Positions 25,340-32,561 of a DNA stretch of 32,586 bases are shown piece after piece; within the stretch, counting starts at the first letter, position 1; each line of letters begins with the position of its first letter. The DNA is from CAYLJJ01 sp964384025 (lineage in GTDB: Bacteria > Myxococcota_A > Bradymonadia > UBA7976 > UBA1532): contig CAYLJJ010000082.1 in NCBI GenBank assembly GCA_964384025.1, positions 1 through 32,586 of the forward strand. The letters run 5' to 3'. The notes under the pieces were generated by a model. The model was not told the DNA's origin. It worked only from the letters and a program-made list of their open reading frames with translations, and did not search any database. Both the position numbers and the translations under genes were made by a program.

Positions 25340-25381
25340 TCTTCGACCGACACCGTGCTCAGCATTATGGCCAATCACGAT

Positions 25382-26392
25382 TTAGGCGTCCACCGCTGGA
25401 TGACGGCGTTGCTGCTCACGGCGCCACCCAGCAGCATCAGCGTGAGCGGTGATGGCACGAGCAGCAGAGTAGCCCATCTGTAGGCTATGGCTATCTATCT
25501 CGCCTGTACGCCAAGCTTCTTCCCAGCGAGCCCGACAGGCTGCATAACGACGACGGCGACGCAGCGATAGGCGCAGCGCGCCGGGCAACACTCGGAAGCC
25601 TAGAAAAGCTAGACCTTGTGCGCTGCGACCAATATGAGTGTTTGATTTGAGGAGGAGGGCTCGCTTTTCGCTGACAAAGGAGCGCAGCTCAACCAGGGTC
25701 TGTTTTGCCTCTGTTCGAGTATCACACCACCATACGATGTCATCCATATATCGAACCATGCCGCGTACCCGCAGATGTTCCAACAGGAAACGATCAACAA
25801 CATCTAGATAGTTATTGGCGAAGAACTGCGAAGTCAGAGCGCCGATGGGCAAACCAAGGGGAGGTCCATCTGGAGTATGAGTCAAGATCCGATCACAGAG
25901 CGCGAGCAGTCCAGGATGCTTAAAGCGTCGTTGCAGTACCTGCCGTAATCGAAGATGGTCGATACTGGCAAAGTAAGCCTGTATATCGGTCTTAACAAAC
26001 CAGGGAAAACGCTGGATATGCTGTTGGGCGCGTTGTACAGCAGCTAGGCTGCCTCTGCCTGGACGGCAAGCAAAGGTGTCATCGACCAAAGCTCGCTCCA
26101 ACACAGGACCCATCTGAGCCATCAGGGCATGGTGTAATACGCGATCAGAGAAGCAGGGGGCTAGGATGCGCCGACGTTTGGGGTCATGCACATAGAACAT
26201 GGTCCAGCAACCGGTGGGAGCGCGTTGCTCGATGATGCTCTGGCGCAAGCTGGTGAGCGAGTTGTTGATCTGAGCTGCAAATGCAACAACCTCAGGGTGC
26301 TGTCGCTTGCCTGTTGCTGCTCGCCAAAAGGCCGCGCTCAGGTTGTTCCAATCAGCGACTTGTTCCAAGCCGATACCACTGCGACGGGGCAT
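25382..26392 (-). CDS. DGR reverse transcriptase
   Basis: 336 aa, the usual DGR RT size. Palm motifs: VKTDIQAYFASID (catalytic Asp136), the DGR-type motif GLPIGALTSQFFANNYLD (181-198), and YMDD at 215-218 in RYMDDIVWW. The thumb region has AFLGFRV and an Arg-rich RLSLRRRRR. No maturase, endonuclease or protease domain is present, unlike group II intron RTs. The ATG at 26392 is 2 nt after the HRDC stop, so the two are coupled. It would copy TR RNA into adenine-mutated cDNA that replaces the VRs. The catalytic aspartates are intact, so it should be active. Confidence 0.95.
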   Translation of the reverse strand: MPRRSGIGLEQVADWNNLSAAFWRAATGKRQHPEVVAFAAQINNSLTSLRQSIIEQRAPTGCWTMFYVHDPKRRRILAPCFSDRVLHHALMAQMGPVLERALVDDTFACRPGRGSLAAVQRAQQHIQRFPWFVKTDIQAYFASIDHLRLRQVLQRRFKHPGLLALCDRILTHTPDGPPLGLPIGALTSQFFANNYLDVVDRFLLEHLRVRGMVRYMDDIVWWCDTRTEAKQTLVELRSFVSEKRALLLKSNTHIGRSAQGLAFLGFRVLPGALRLSLRRRRRYAACRARWEEAWRTGEIDSHSLQMGYSAARAITAHADAAGWRREQQRRHPAVDA

Positions 26393-26394
26393 GT

Positions 26395-26886
26395 TCAAAC
26401 TCTACTGCGGTTGAGAGCTGCTTCGCTCTGCGCGAGCAACTCTGCCAAGAGCTTAAGAAAAGCTTGGCCATACTTCGCTCGACGCGCAGGACCAACGCCC
26501 GCGATGGCCTCCAGCTCATTGAGCGAACGTACCGAGCGAGTGACCATCTCAGCGAGCTGCTCATTGCTGAACACCGCATAGACAGGGACCCCCTCTTTTT
26601 CAGCGATCGTCTTGCGTAAGTTTCGTAGCTTGGCAAAGACCTGAAATTGTGCCTCCGGTAAGACCTCACGATAATCCACACGGGGGGCTCTCTTAGTGCT
26701 TTGTTTCTGGCTGCTTGGTTCAGCTTGGTCCAGATAGGTGATACAGATCGCCCAAGCGCTGTGGCTACCATCTGTCACCAATTCTCGATCAACGGTGAGC
26801 ACCCGATGACTTGATAGAAAACTGTTGAGTTCGACTTGCGCTTGGCGTGGTTCAAAGACCGGTACGGTAACAAAATGCAGCCTCAT
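26395..26886 (-). CDS. HRDC-domain DGR accessory protein
   Basis: 163 aa. The C-terminal half (about 75-150) is an HRDC domain: LPEAQFQVFAKLRNLRKTIA, VPVYAVFSNEQLAEMV and the LNELEAIAGVGPARRAKYG helix-hairpin. HRDC domains bind nucleic acid and normally occur at the end of RecQ or RNase D. Residues 1-58 form a small unknown domain. HRDC proteins are known alternatives to Avd as DGR accessory factors; no Avd-like protein is present. GAGGAG lies just upstream of the ATG. Gene order HRDC-RT-TR and the 2-nt gap to RT support a role in cDNA synthesis or homing. Confidence 0.88.
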   Translation of the reverse strand: MRLHFVTVPVFEPRQAQVELNSFLSSHRVLTVDRELVTDGSHSAWAICITYLDQAEPSSQKQSTKRAPRVDYREVLPEAQFQVFAKLRNLRKTIAEKEGVPVYAVFSNEQLAEMVTRSVRSLNELEAIAGVGPARRAKYGQAFLKLLAELLAQSEAALNRSRV

Positions 26887-26912
26887 GGCTCCTCAAGATC
26901 AAATATATCGAG

Positions 26913-27018
26913 ATCGCGACTCCGTCGCGATGAGCCCCCAGTCCCTGGGGTCTCTTAACAATGGGGCTCTAGCACCAGCGCTTCCAGCGCTGGCACTTGC
27001 TCTGCCGCCTCTGGCGGC
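26913..27018 (-). repeat. Array of four hairpins downstream of VR2
   Basis: Plus-strand coordinates: ATCGCGA/TCGCGAT (26913-26931, loop CTCCG), CCCCAG/CTGGGG (26936-26950, loop TCC), CCAGCGCT/AGCGCTGG (26975-26993, loop TCC) and GCCGCC/GGCGGC (27004-27018, loop TCT). The third extends to 12 bp on the minus strand if two G-U pairs are allowed; these are A-C mismatches on the plus strand. The last two match hairpins in the VR1 array in sequence and order. The array starts 28 bp after VR2 and ends just before the HRDC gene, so it is inside the presumed operon mRNA. Confidence 0.75.
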
Positions 27019-27037
27019 TCCGCCGCTCCGCTGCCAG

Positions 27038-29605
27038 CTACTGATCTCGGGCAAGGCGGAAGCCCAGGTAGACGTCGCGGATGCCTGGAAGGGACCAGAC
27101 GCGGAAGGCTGCGCGCGCAACGCGCGCGAGGCCGTACCACGAACCGCCACGAAAGACACGCTTGGCGCCAAACTCTGGACCTTGGGGATCAATCGCAGCA
27201 TTTGCCTGGTAAGAGCCCCAGTAATCTTGGCACCACTCCCAGACATTGCCCAGCATATCGTATAGTCCAAAAGGGTTCACGGCTTTGCTCTTTACTTTGC
27301 GGCTCCCAGCACGTTGATGATCGTGCTGTTTCTCTGGCCAGCCAGACGAGTTATATCCATTGCTGAGATCAAACCCAACTCCGCAGTTGCCTCTATACCA
27401 AGCGATGGCGTCGAGAATAGGAGCGTTGTTTTCGCCCAATATCTTTAGATCACCAATCCAGGTCGCTGTATTGGTACCTGCTCGACATGCGCGCTCCCAT
27501 TGAGCTTCGCTGGGCAGATGAGCCCTAAAGCCATGCTCTTTATATAACCTCTCAAAGAAGCGCTGGGTGTCCTCCCAGCTCACATTCTCAACAGGTCGAT
27601 CTGGATCGATGAAGCGGCTGGGATTATCACCCATTACAGCGGTCCAGAGCGCCTGAGTTACAGCGGTCTCGGCGAGCCAGTAGCCCTGGGTCAAAGTGAC
27701 CAGCCGCTGAGGACCTTCACTTTCATAGCGACCCTCCTCCTCTTCTGGTGAGCCCATCCAGAACTGACCCGGTGGAATCCAACGCAGCCGATGTTGTGCC
27801 TCAGCCACCGCGAACTCAGCCCAGAGTCCATAGCGATCCCGCCCCGCTGCGACCGCCCACTTAGGCCGCTCCCATCGCGCCAGCTTGACTTTGCTGCGGT
27901 CGGTTATCAAACGCAGCTCATCCCCAAGCTTCAAGCGCACAGGTCGCCCTAGATGTAACCAATCGTGCTCTCCTTGTTGCAACACCGAGACTCGAGGCTC
28001 CGCTGCTGACACCCATGCCAAGGGGCTACCAGATCCAGGTAAGGGGGGACATGCTGGTTTACAGGGAGCAAACAGTAAGTCGGCTCCTACCTGATGTACT
28101 GACCAGAGCTGTGTTGGAGATTCGCTGTGTTCATTATGTAGAGCGGCGCCAACGCTCGCGGGCACTTCAACATAATCTTGATATCGATTGGCTGCCCGAA
28201 ATAAGCGCTTTAACACCGGAGCAACCTTTTCTGAGTGTTGCTTGGCCTCTGGTAACCGCTTTAGAGCTGTATTGGCAAACCGACGCCACGCTGACTCGCT
28301 CTGCTTAGAAGCATTAGAGAGTGTTGTTACAACCCGCTCTAGAAACTCCAAAGCGGCATCAAAGTCTCCCAAGCTGACTGAAGTTTTATAGGTTTGCCAA
28401 GCCAGGCTCTCAATATGTAGCAGCTCAACAGGCAACTTTTCGTGCCAATGCTCGATCGCTCCAGCGACCTTCTCCTGGGTTGGCTCCTCCAATTTGGCAA
28501 AGGCAGCGCGCAGCGTGGGTAGAGCCTCAGGTTTGAGAACAAGCCCTGTAGAATCAGCGGCTTGTACATCTTCATGGTTCCAAACCTTCAGCTCCTCTCT
28601 GAGACCCGCGCCAGGGACCCAAGCGCGTAAGCTCCGCAACAGACCAGGCTGGATAAACTCTATCGGGGCGAGGAGAGAGATCAACCGTTCGACAGCACCA
28701 TCAACCCCAGAGCGAGGCTTTGAGACCCAGGATATTGTATCCCATGGACCCTGCTGGGGGCTTGGCACCAAGGCGATCGGGCGAGCCCCCAGACGCCTTA
28801 GACGGAGACCAGTACGACGCCAGCGCCTGCGATCAGCCTCGCTGCCATGAGCGCCCAGATCCCCAAGCACCAACACCGTCTCATAAGCGCTTACACCCTG
28901 AGCAAAGTGCCCCTCAAAGGCGAGCATCGCCAAGCTGGCTGGATCAAGCAGGCGTGGGCGAACCGCGGCAGGGCCACAGGCGCGGCGAACACCCTGATAG
29001 ACCATGCTCTGATCTCTCCATAGGGGAACAAGGCGCTCGCTGCGATCAACCCAAACCTGGAGATTTCGAGGCCAAGTGAGCCGAACACGCCGGGGAATAC
29101 GAGTCAGCACCTCAGCGCGGCTCAATGCTCGAACAATGGTGGGCACATCAGGGCCTTTGCCCAAACTTTGGCCGCTCAGCAGAGAGCGAAGCCGGGGCCA
29201 AAGCTGAGTCCAAGGGGCGGCGAGCGGTGCAGCAGGTGTGTTGAGTATAGATCGATCAGATTGTTGTCGATCGATATGAGTCAGACCCTGAGGTCTTAAG
29301 TCAGCTTGGCTTTGAGGTTTTGAGCTGCCCGATGGCTTGGGGGTAGGCTCAAACTCCTCAACCTGCTCAACACGCCAAAACGGCATCGATCGGTTGTCAT
29401 CAGGTGGTTTTGGAGGAGGGAGCAAAAAGGGATCGGGTTCTGCCACTGACTCTCCAAGGTCGGGCTTAGACATGTCTGGCTTAAAGAGATAACCCTGGCT
29501 CTGAGCGAAATGGATCACCTCATCTCGCGGTAATGTGGTGAGCAAGCGGGCCAGATCAGCGCGACCCACTGCAGCTCTGCCTGGAGAATCGCTTGGCTGG
29601 TTCAC
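27038..29605 (-). CDS. DGR target 2: vWA-like + FGE/SUMF1-like effector/sensor ending in variable region VR2
   Basis: 855 aa. A Pro-rich, probably disordered stretch (about 55-130) follows a short N-terminal domain. Residues of about 180-285 look like a degenerate vWA domain: LQVWVDRSERL in the MIDAS position, ETVLVLGDLGAHGS, and LGARPIALVP as a late strand, as in SAV_2336-type proteins; the exact DxSxS is incomplete. A helical middle part follows. Residues of about 582-855 are an FGE-like domain (RLRWIPPGQFWMGSP, LPSEAQWERACRAGT, GLYDMLGNVWEWCQDYW, RGGSW, LGFRLARD), with VR2 at about 813-853, two codons from the stop. The FGE active-site cysteines are missing. The start overlaps the MoxR stop as ATGA. 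MoxR beside vWA is the classic chaperone-switch pair; here the vWA subunit carries the diversified head. Confidence 0.88.
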   Translation of the reverse strand: MNQPSDSPGRAAVGRADLARLLTTLPRDEVIHFAQSQGYLFKPDMSKPDLGESVAEPDPFLLPPPKPPDDNRSMPFWRVEQVEEFEPTPKPSGSSKPQSQADLRPQGLTHIDRQQSDRSILNTPAAPLAAPWTQLWPRLRSLLSGQSLGKGPDVPTIVRALSRAEVLTRIPRRVRLTWPRNLQVWVDRSERLVPLWRDQSMVYQGVRRACGPAAVRPRLLDPASLAMLAFEGHFAQGVSAYETVLVLGDLGAHGSEADRRRWRRTGLRLRRLGARPIALVPSPQQGPWDTISWVSKPRSGVDGAVERLISLLAPIEFIQPGLLRSLRAWVPGAGLREELKVWNHEDVQAADSTGLVLKPEALPTLRAAFAKLEEPTQEKVAGAIEHWHEKLPVELLHIESLAWQTYKTSVSLGDFDAALEFLERVVTTLSNASKQSESAWRRFANTALKRLPEAKQHSEKVAPVLKRLFRAANRYQDYVEVPASVGAALHNEHSESPTQLWSVHQVGADLLFAPCKPACPPLPGSGSPLAWVSAAEPRVSVLQQGEHDWLHLGRPVRLKLGDELRLITDRSKVKLARWERPKWAVAAGRDRYGLWAEFAVAEAQHRLRWIPPGQFWMGSPEEEEGRYESEGPQRLVTLTQGYWLAETAVTQALWTAVMGDNPSRFIDPDRPVENVSWEDTQRFFERLYKEHGFRAHLPSEAQWERACRAGTNTATWIGDLKILGENNAPILDAIAWYRGNCGVGFDLSNGYNSSGWPEKQHDHQRAGSRKVKSKAVNPFGLYDMLGNVWEWCQDYWGSYQANAAIDPQGPEFGAKRVFRGGSWYGLARVARAAFRVWSLPGIRDVYLGFRLARDQ
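27046..27169 (-). repeat. DGR variable repeat VR2 (124 bp)
   Basis: Gap-free alignment to TR. Sixteen differences by hand count, all at TR adenines: for example AAC-AAC-CAC to TAC-GGC-CTC, AAT to GTT, AAC to GTC, AAC-CAT to TCC-CTT and AAC-GAC-AAC to GAC-GTC-TAC. The 3' 23-bp tract is unchanged. It differs from VR1 at most shared sites, so the two were mutated independently. Confidence 0.96.
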
Positions 29606-30582
29606 CTAAGCTGCCCGTGCTTATTTAACGCAAACTGCTTGATGAGCCCCAGAAGCTCTCTCTGCTCTTCATAAGTTGCATGCTGTGCGGTCACCGCATG
29701 CAACAGATCGATATACTCCGCGATCCCTGGACGTGCGCTCTCGCTGGACAACTTGAGCCGATCACCTGCGAGCGTCTCAGCCGCTTTTCTTAGAAGCTCA
29801 AGCTCTCCAAAGTGAGCCTGGCCATAGCGGATCAGATGTTTAATCAACGCATCTTTCTCTTGAGGTAGATCCAGATGCAGCACCAAACAGCGACGTAAGA
29901 AGGCGTCGGGTAAGACGCGCTCCTCGTTGGTGGTGATGATGATCAGCGGTGTTCCATCTGTCTGGCTGATCTCCTGATCACCTGGTGCATCAAAGCGACG
30001 ATGCCCCAGAGCCTCCAGCAAGCTGTTGGGGATGGCTGAATCAGCCTTATCGATCTCATCGATAAGCACCACACAGCCATCAGCTTCGCTCCACCCCTCT
30101 GGCTGTTTGGGCTTACATTGGAGCTGTTGAGCTTGCTCAGCTTGGATACAAGCGCTCTTCCAGTCGAAAGCCCACCACAGCGGCCCTGGGGTAACAAAGC
30201 GGGTGATGGCGAGCTGCTCTTTGACCTGTTCGGGGTTACAGCACTGCTGCTGAACCAAGGCCCCTTGTATTTGAGCCTCTGCCAGCCGCGCGATGTGGTC
30301 GACCGTCCACAGCAGATCATGGGTCTCGGTAGCTGCATTGGTCGTGTAGGCTACAAAAGCTCGTCTCATCGCGACCGCAGCGGCGCGCGCCAGTTGGCTT
30401 TTGCCCGTGCCTGGCTCTCCTCGAACAAGCAGCGGTCGTCGCGCAGCAAGCGCGGCGTTGATGGCGAGAATGCTGTCGCTATCAAAGAGATGAACTGAGG
30501 GTGGAAGGCCGTCTGTGCTGGGGAGCTGGATCTCTTCACCATCTTTGATAATGAGATATCCGTTTCTGCTTATATAGTTCAT
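29602..30582 (-). CDS. MoxR-family AAA+ ATPase
   Basis: 326 aa. Walker A GEPGTGKS (55-62), Walker B VVLIDEID (171-178), sensor 1 TTNE (217-220) and arginine finger FLRR (228-231) are all present, so it should hydrolyse ATP. MoxR ATPases work with vWA proteins as chaperone-like switches. It overlaps both neighbours by 4 nt (ATGA), so MoxR, protease and vWA-FGE are made together. In the published conflict systems this pair is thought to set a threshold for effector activation. Confidence 0.93.
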   Translation of the reverse strand: MNYISRNGYLIIKDGEEIQLPSTDGLPPSVHLFDSDSILAINAALAARRPLLVRGEPGTGKSQLARAAAVAMRRAFVAYTTNAATETHDLLWTVDHIARLAEAQIQGALVQQQCCNPEQVKEQLAITRFVTPGPLWWAFDWKSACIQAEQAQQLQCKPKQPEGWSEADGCVVLIDEIDKADSAIPNSLLEALGHRRFDAPGDQEISQTDGTPLIIITTNEERVLPDAFLRRCLVLHLDLPQEKDALIKHLIRYGQAHFGELELLRKAAETLAGDRLKLSSESARPGIAEYIDLLHAVTAQHATYEEQRELLGLIKQFALNKHGQLR

Positions 30583-32030
30583 TGATCTCTTAAAAGTCGG
30601 ACTACAATCCTGTTGATTCGCAAAGCATCTTTAACTTCTTTACCTAGAGCTTTGCCCTTGAGATGAACTAGACGTAATGATGGTAACATCTTTGTTAGTG
30701 TAGAACATACAAGTTCCCATCGTTCTCCTCCTTCAGATACGATAAGATAGTATGGTGGTGTTTCGATTTGGTCTATCACATCCCATTTGACCAAATTCTG
30801 TGTTTCATTTTTAATTTCCTCTAAACACAGGTTAACCTCTGAAATTTCAACGTTTTCATCTGAAGCTATCTCTTTACGAACTTGTTCTGAAAATCTATTC
30901 CCACTATTAAGATCGTGTATCTCTTTGAAATAGTGTCTTGTTGCTTCAGCAAATTGTTGCCCACTAGGATCAGCAATGGGTGCTGCTATTATACCAATAT
31001 CACCAGCGAGTTTTGATGAAATCCCCCTAGGTTTACTCTTTGTTCCTTCCTGAAATGCACATTGTCGAGCGTCAATTCCAGCCATGATGATTTCGGCAAA
31101 AGTTTCAGTTTGAATAGGCCAATCGAAGACAGTTTTTTCAATTTTTGAACTTGCTATCGCATTGTTGATTTCTTGTTCGTAATCTACAGAAAATACTAGC
31201 AATTCGTTGAATAATCTTTTAAAAACGGATAGTCTAGCTTTGTTTTTGCTTAGTGAACTCATTATGTTGCAGTAGCTAAGAACATCCAGTAATTGTGTCA
31301 TCGAACAGCGAGTGAGAGCACTTGCAACCTCTTCTTCTGTTGCATTTCTATTAAATAATATTTCCGCTATGTCGATGCAAAGGTTCTGTTGCTGCTTTAA
31401 AGAATTTATTAGCCAAGCACGAAATCTTTCACGGTGCTGATTTCGCTCCTCTGATCCAAGTTCAGCAATAAAATCCTTATCAAACACAAAAATATCACAT
31501 GGAGTTGCATCAATGCGCCTATTATTCCATCCATCATGGGTTGCGCGGATTATTCCAAGAATATGATCGTTGATAACGACGGCTGCTCCGGAAATACCTC
31601 CCCAGATATCAGCTGCGATATTGGTATCAAGTAACAGCTTTGGTTCACCGGCATTATAATTATGAACATCTCCGCTCACAGGAACCCATCCCTCATGAGT
31701 ATTCCCATCGAATACCTCAGGATAAGCGCGGGTCTCCCAACGTTGGCCGCCCTGAATCGCTCCTGTCATAAAGGAGACAGAAGTCCAGTCCTGTGCTAAT
31801 GGTTTCTCTGTCTTGAGCAGTACAACATCAAGTCCATCTTTAGCCTTCCAAACCAGTTCAGCGGCTCTAAAATCGCTACCATGCTCAACACGTACGGCCA
31901 CAACAGATTTGTCTTTTAGCACATGCCGAGCTGTCAAAATGTGGCATGGGCCAATCCAAGTACCGCTGCCAAGGAGCCTTCTGCCATCCCCATCACATTG
32001 AGAAGCGATCAAAACCGAGCGGATAGGCAT
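30579..32030 (-). CDS. Trypsin-like protease with VMAP-type C-terminal region
   Basis: 483 aa. The N-terminal ~190 residues are a trypsin-like (S1 fold) domain with the full triad: His36 in LTARHVL, Asp68 in DGLDVVLL and Ser147 in GGISGAAV. No signal peptide, so it is cytoplasmic. Residues of about 195-285 are helical and could be an effector-associated (adaptor) domain. The C-terminal half, ending YYLIVSEGGERWELVCS and a basic tail, resembles the VMAP C-terminal region by position and pattern; this part is less certain. TAATG overlap with the Trypco2 gene and ATGA with MoxR. The gene is clearly more AT-rich than the MoxR gene it overlaps, a sign that protease modules are exchanged. Likely output: proteolysis of a target or cell suicide once released. 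Confidence 0.85.
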   Translation of the reverse strand: MPIRSVLIASQCDGDGRRLLGSGTWIGPCHILTARHVLKDKSVVAVRVEHGSDFRAAELVWKAKDGLDVVLLKTEKPLAQDWTSVSFMTGAIQGGQRWETRAYPEVFDGNTHEGWVPVSGDVHNYNAGEPKLLLDTNIAADIWGGISGAAVVINDHILGIIRATHDGWNNRRIDATPCDIFVFDKDFIAELGSEERNQHRERFRAWLINSLKQQQNLCIDIAEILFNRNATEEEVASALTRCSMTQLLDVLSYCNIMSSLSKNKARLSVFKRLFNELLVFSVDYEQEINNAIASSKIEKTVFDWPIQTETFAEIIMAGIDARQCAFQEGTKSKPRGISSKLAGDIGIIAAPIADPSGQQFAEATRHYFKEIHDLNSGNRFSEQVRKEIASDENVEISEVNLCLEEIKNETQNLVKWDVIDQIETPPYYLIVSEGGERWELVCSTLTKMLPSLRLVHLKGKALGKEVKDALRINRIVVRLLRDQ

Positions 32031-32338
32031 TATCCGCGACGGCTAACCAAAACTTCACCTTCCTTACTTTCTGGTATCTGTGGGGTCATCTTTAGGCGGA
32101 TAATCTGTCTTGCTTCGGTCGCTTGCCTACCTGCCCCACCCATCTCAAACACCCAGAACTTTGCTTTGGCTGTCCCCTCTACCCCCTGAGAAACTCCTAC
32201 ACAAAGCTCAACCTCAACTGAATCTAGCTTGAATTGCAGCTCTTCATCAGTAGCTTTACGCCGAAGCACATTAAGCTCTAACCTCAGTTGGTCGAGAACG
32301 TCTGACAACTCGAGCGCATGTTCTTGGCCAGTACTCAT
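32030..32338 (-). CDS. Trypco2-like (trypsin-co-occurring domain 2) protein
   Basis: 102 aa. Pattern of the family: an N-terminal helix ELSDVLDQLRLELNVLRRKA, a strand LQFKLDSVEVELCVGV, then AKAKFWVFEMGGAG and the final strand IIRLKMTP. Such proteins are found next to trypsin-like conflict proteases, and here the stop overlaps the protease ATG as TAATG. The role may be to bind or restrain the protease; this is inferred from context only. AAGG lies a few bases before the ATG. Confidence 0.8.
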   Translation of the reverse strand: MSTGQEHALELSDVLDQLRLELNVLRRKATDEELQFKLDSVEVELCVGVSQGVEGTAKAKFWVFEMGGAGRQATEARQIIRLKMTPQIPESKEGEVLVSRRG

Positions 32339-32517
32339 CGCCTTACCCTTCTGCTCCGACTGTTCCTTAGTTTGTTTATAGCTTTATTGAAAGCAGAGAT
32401 GAAAGAAAAATCTAGATGCGGCCTAGCTATCTTCCATACTGATGAATGAGTTTTGCGATACGCCTGAGGACTTCTCCCAGCTCCAGCCTCTGGTTTAAGT
32501 AACCTCGACAAGCCCAA
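32335..32517 (-). CDS. Doubtful 60-aa basic ORF upstream of Trypco2
   Basis: It begins at a TTG with no visible ribosome-binding site and its stop overlaps the Trypco2 start as ATGA. The product is Arg/Lys/Ser rich with no recognised domain. The same DNA holds a possible -10 (TATAAA, minus strand, 32375-32380), so it may instead be the leader of the DGR/protease operon. The overlap is the only argument for a gene. Confidence 0.25.
   Translation of the reverse strand: MGLSRLLKPEAGAGRSPQAYRKTHSSVWKIARPHLDFSFISAFNKAINKLRNSRSRRVRR
32365..32420 (-). promoter_or_regulatory. Possible promoter region of the conflict-system operon
   Basis: An AT-rich stretch directly before the first gene of the operon, with TATAAA on the minus strand about 40 bp before the Trypco2 ATG. 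No good -35 was found at 16-18 bp. No other plausible promoter was seen upstream of the overlapping genes down to the HRDC gene. Confidence 0.3.
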
Positions 32518-32531
32518 TATAAAAGCAGCCC

Positions 32532-32561
32532 AAAGAAAAAACCCTGTTTCCTATTGGGTTT
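32532..32561 (-). terminator. Possible intrinsic terminator of a gene beyond the right edge
   Basis: On the minus strand AAACCC and GGGTTT (plus 32539-32561) form a 6-bp stem with an 11-nt loop, followed by TTTCTTT. It would end a minus-strand transcript entering from the right and so mark the upstream border of the conflict-system operon. Confidence 0.35.

Noticed and set aside
25049..25378. 109-codon frame containing TR, possibly a third FGE-like target or broken gene
   Set aside because: It starts only a few codons before TR and lacks the whole FGE N-terminal part; after TR it has no similarity to targets. Its AAC-rich content is what a non-coding template should show.
25382..26392. RT of a group II intron or a retron
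   Set aside because: No maturase/endonuclease domain, no msr-msd-like element, and the TR/VR pairs with adenine-only changes identify a DGR.
24258..32338. Prophage-borne DGR
   Set aside because: No phage structural, integrase or lysis gene is visible; the targets belong to a MoxR-vWA-protease operon and not to a tail fibre.
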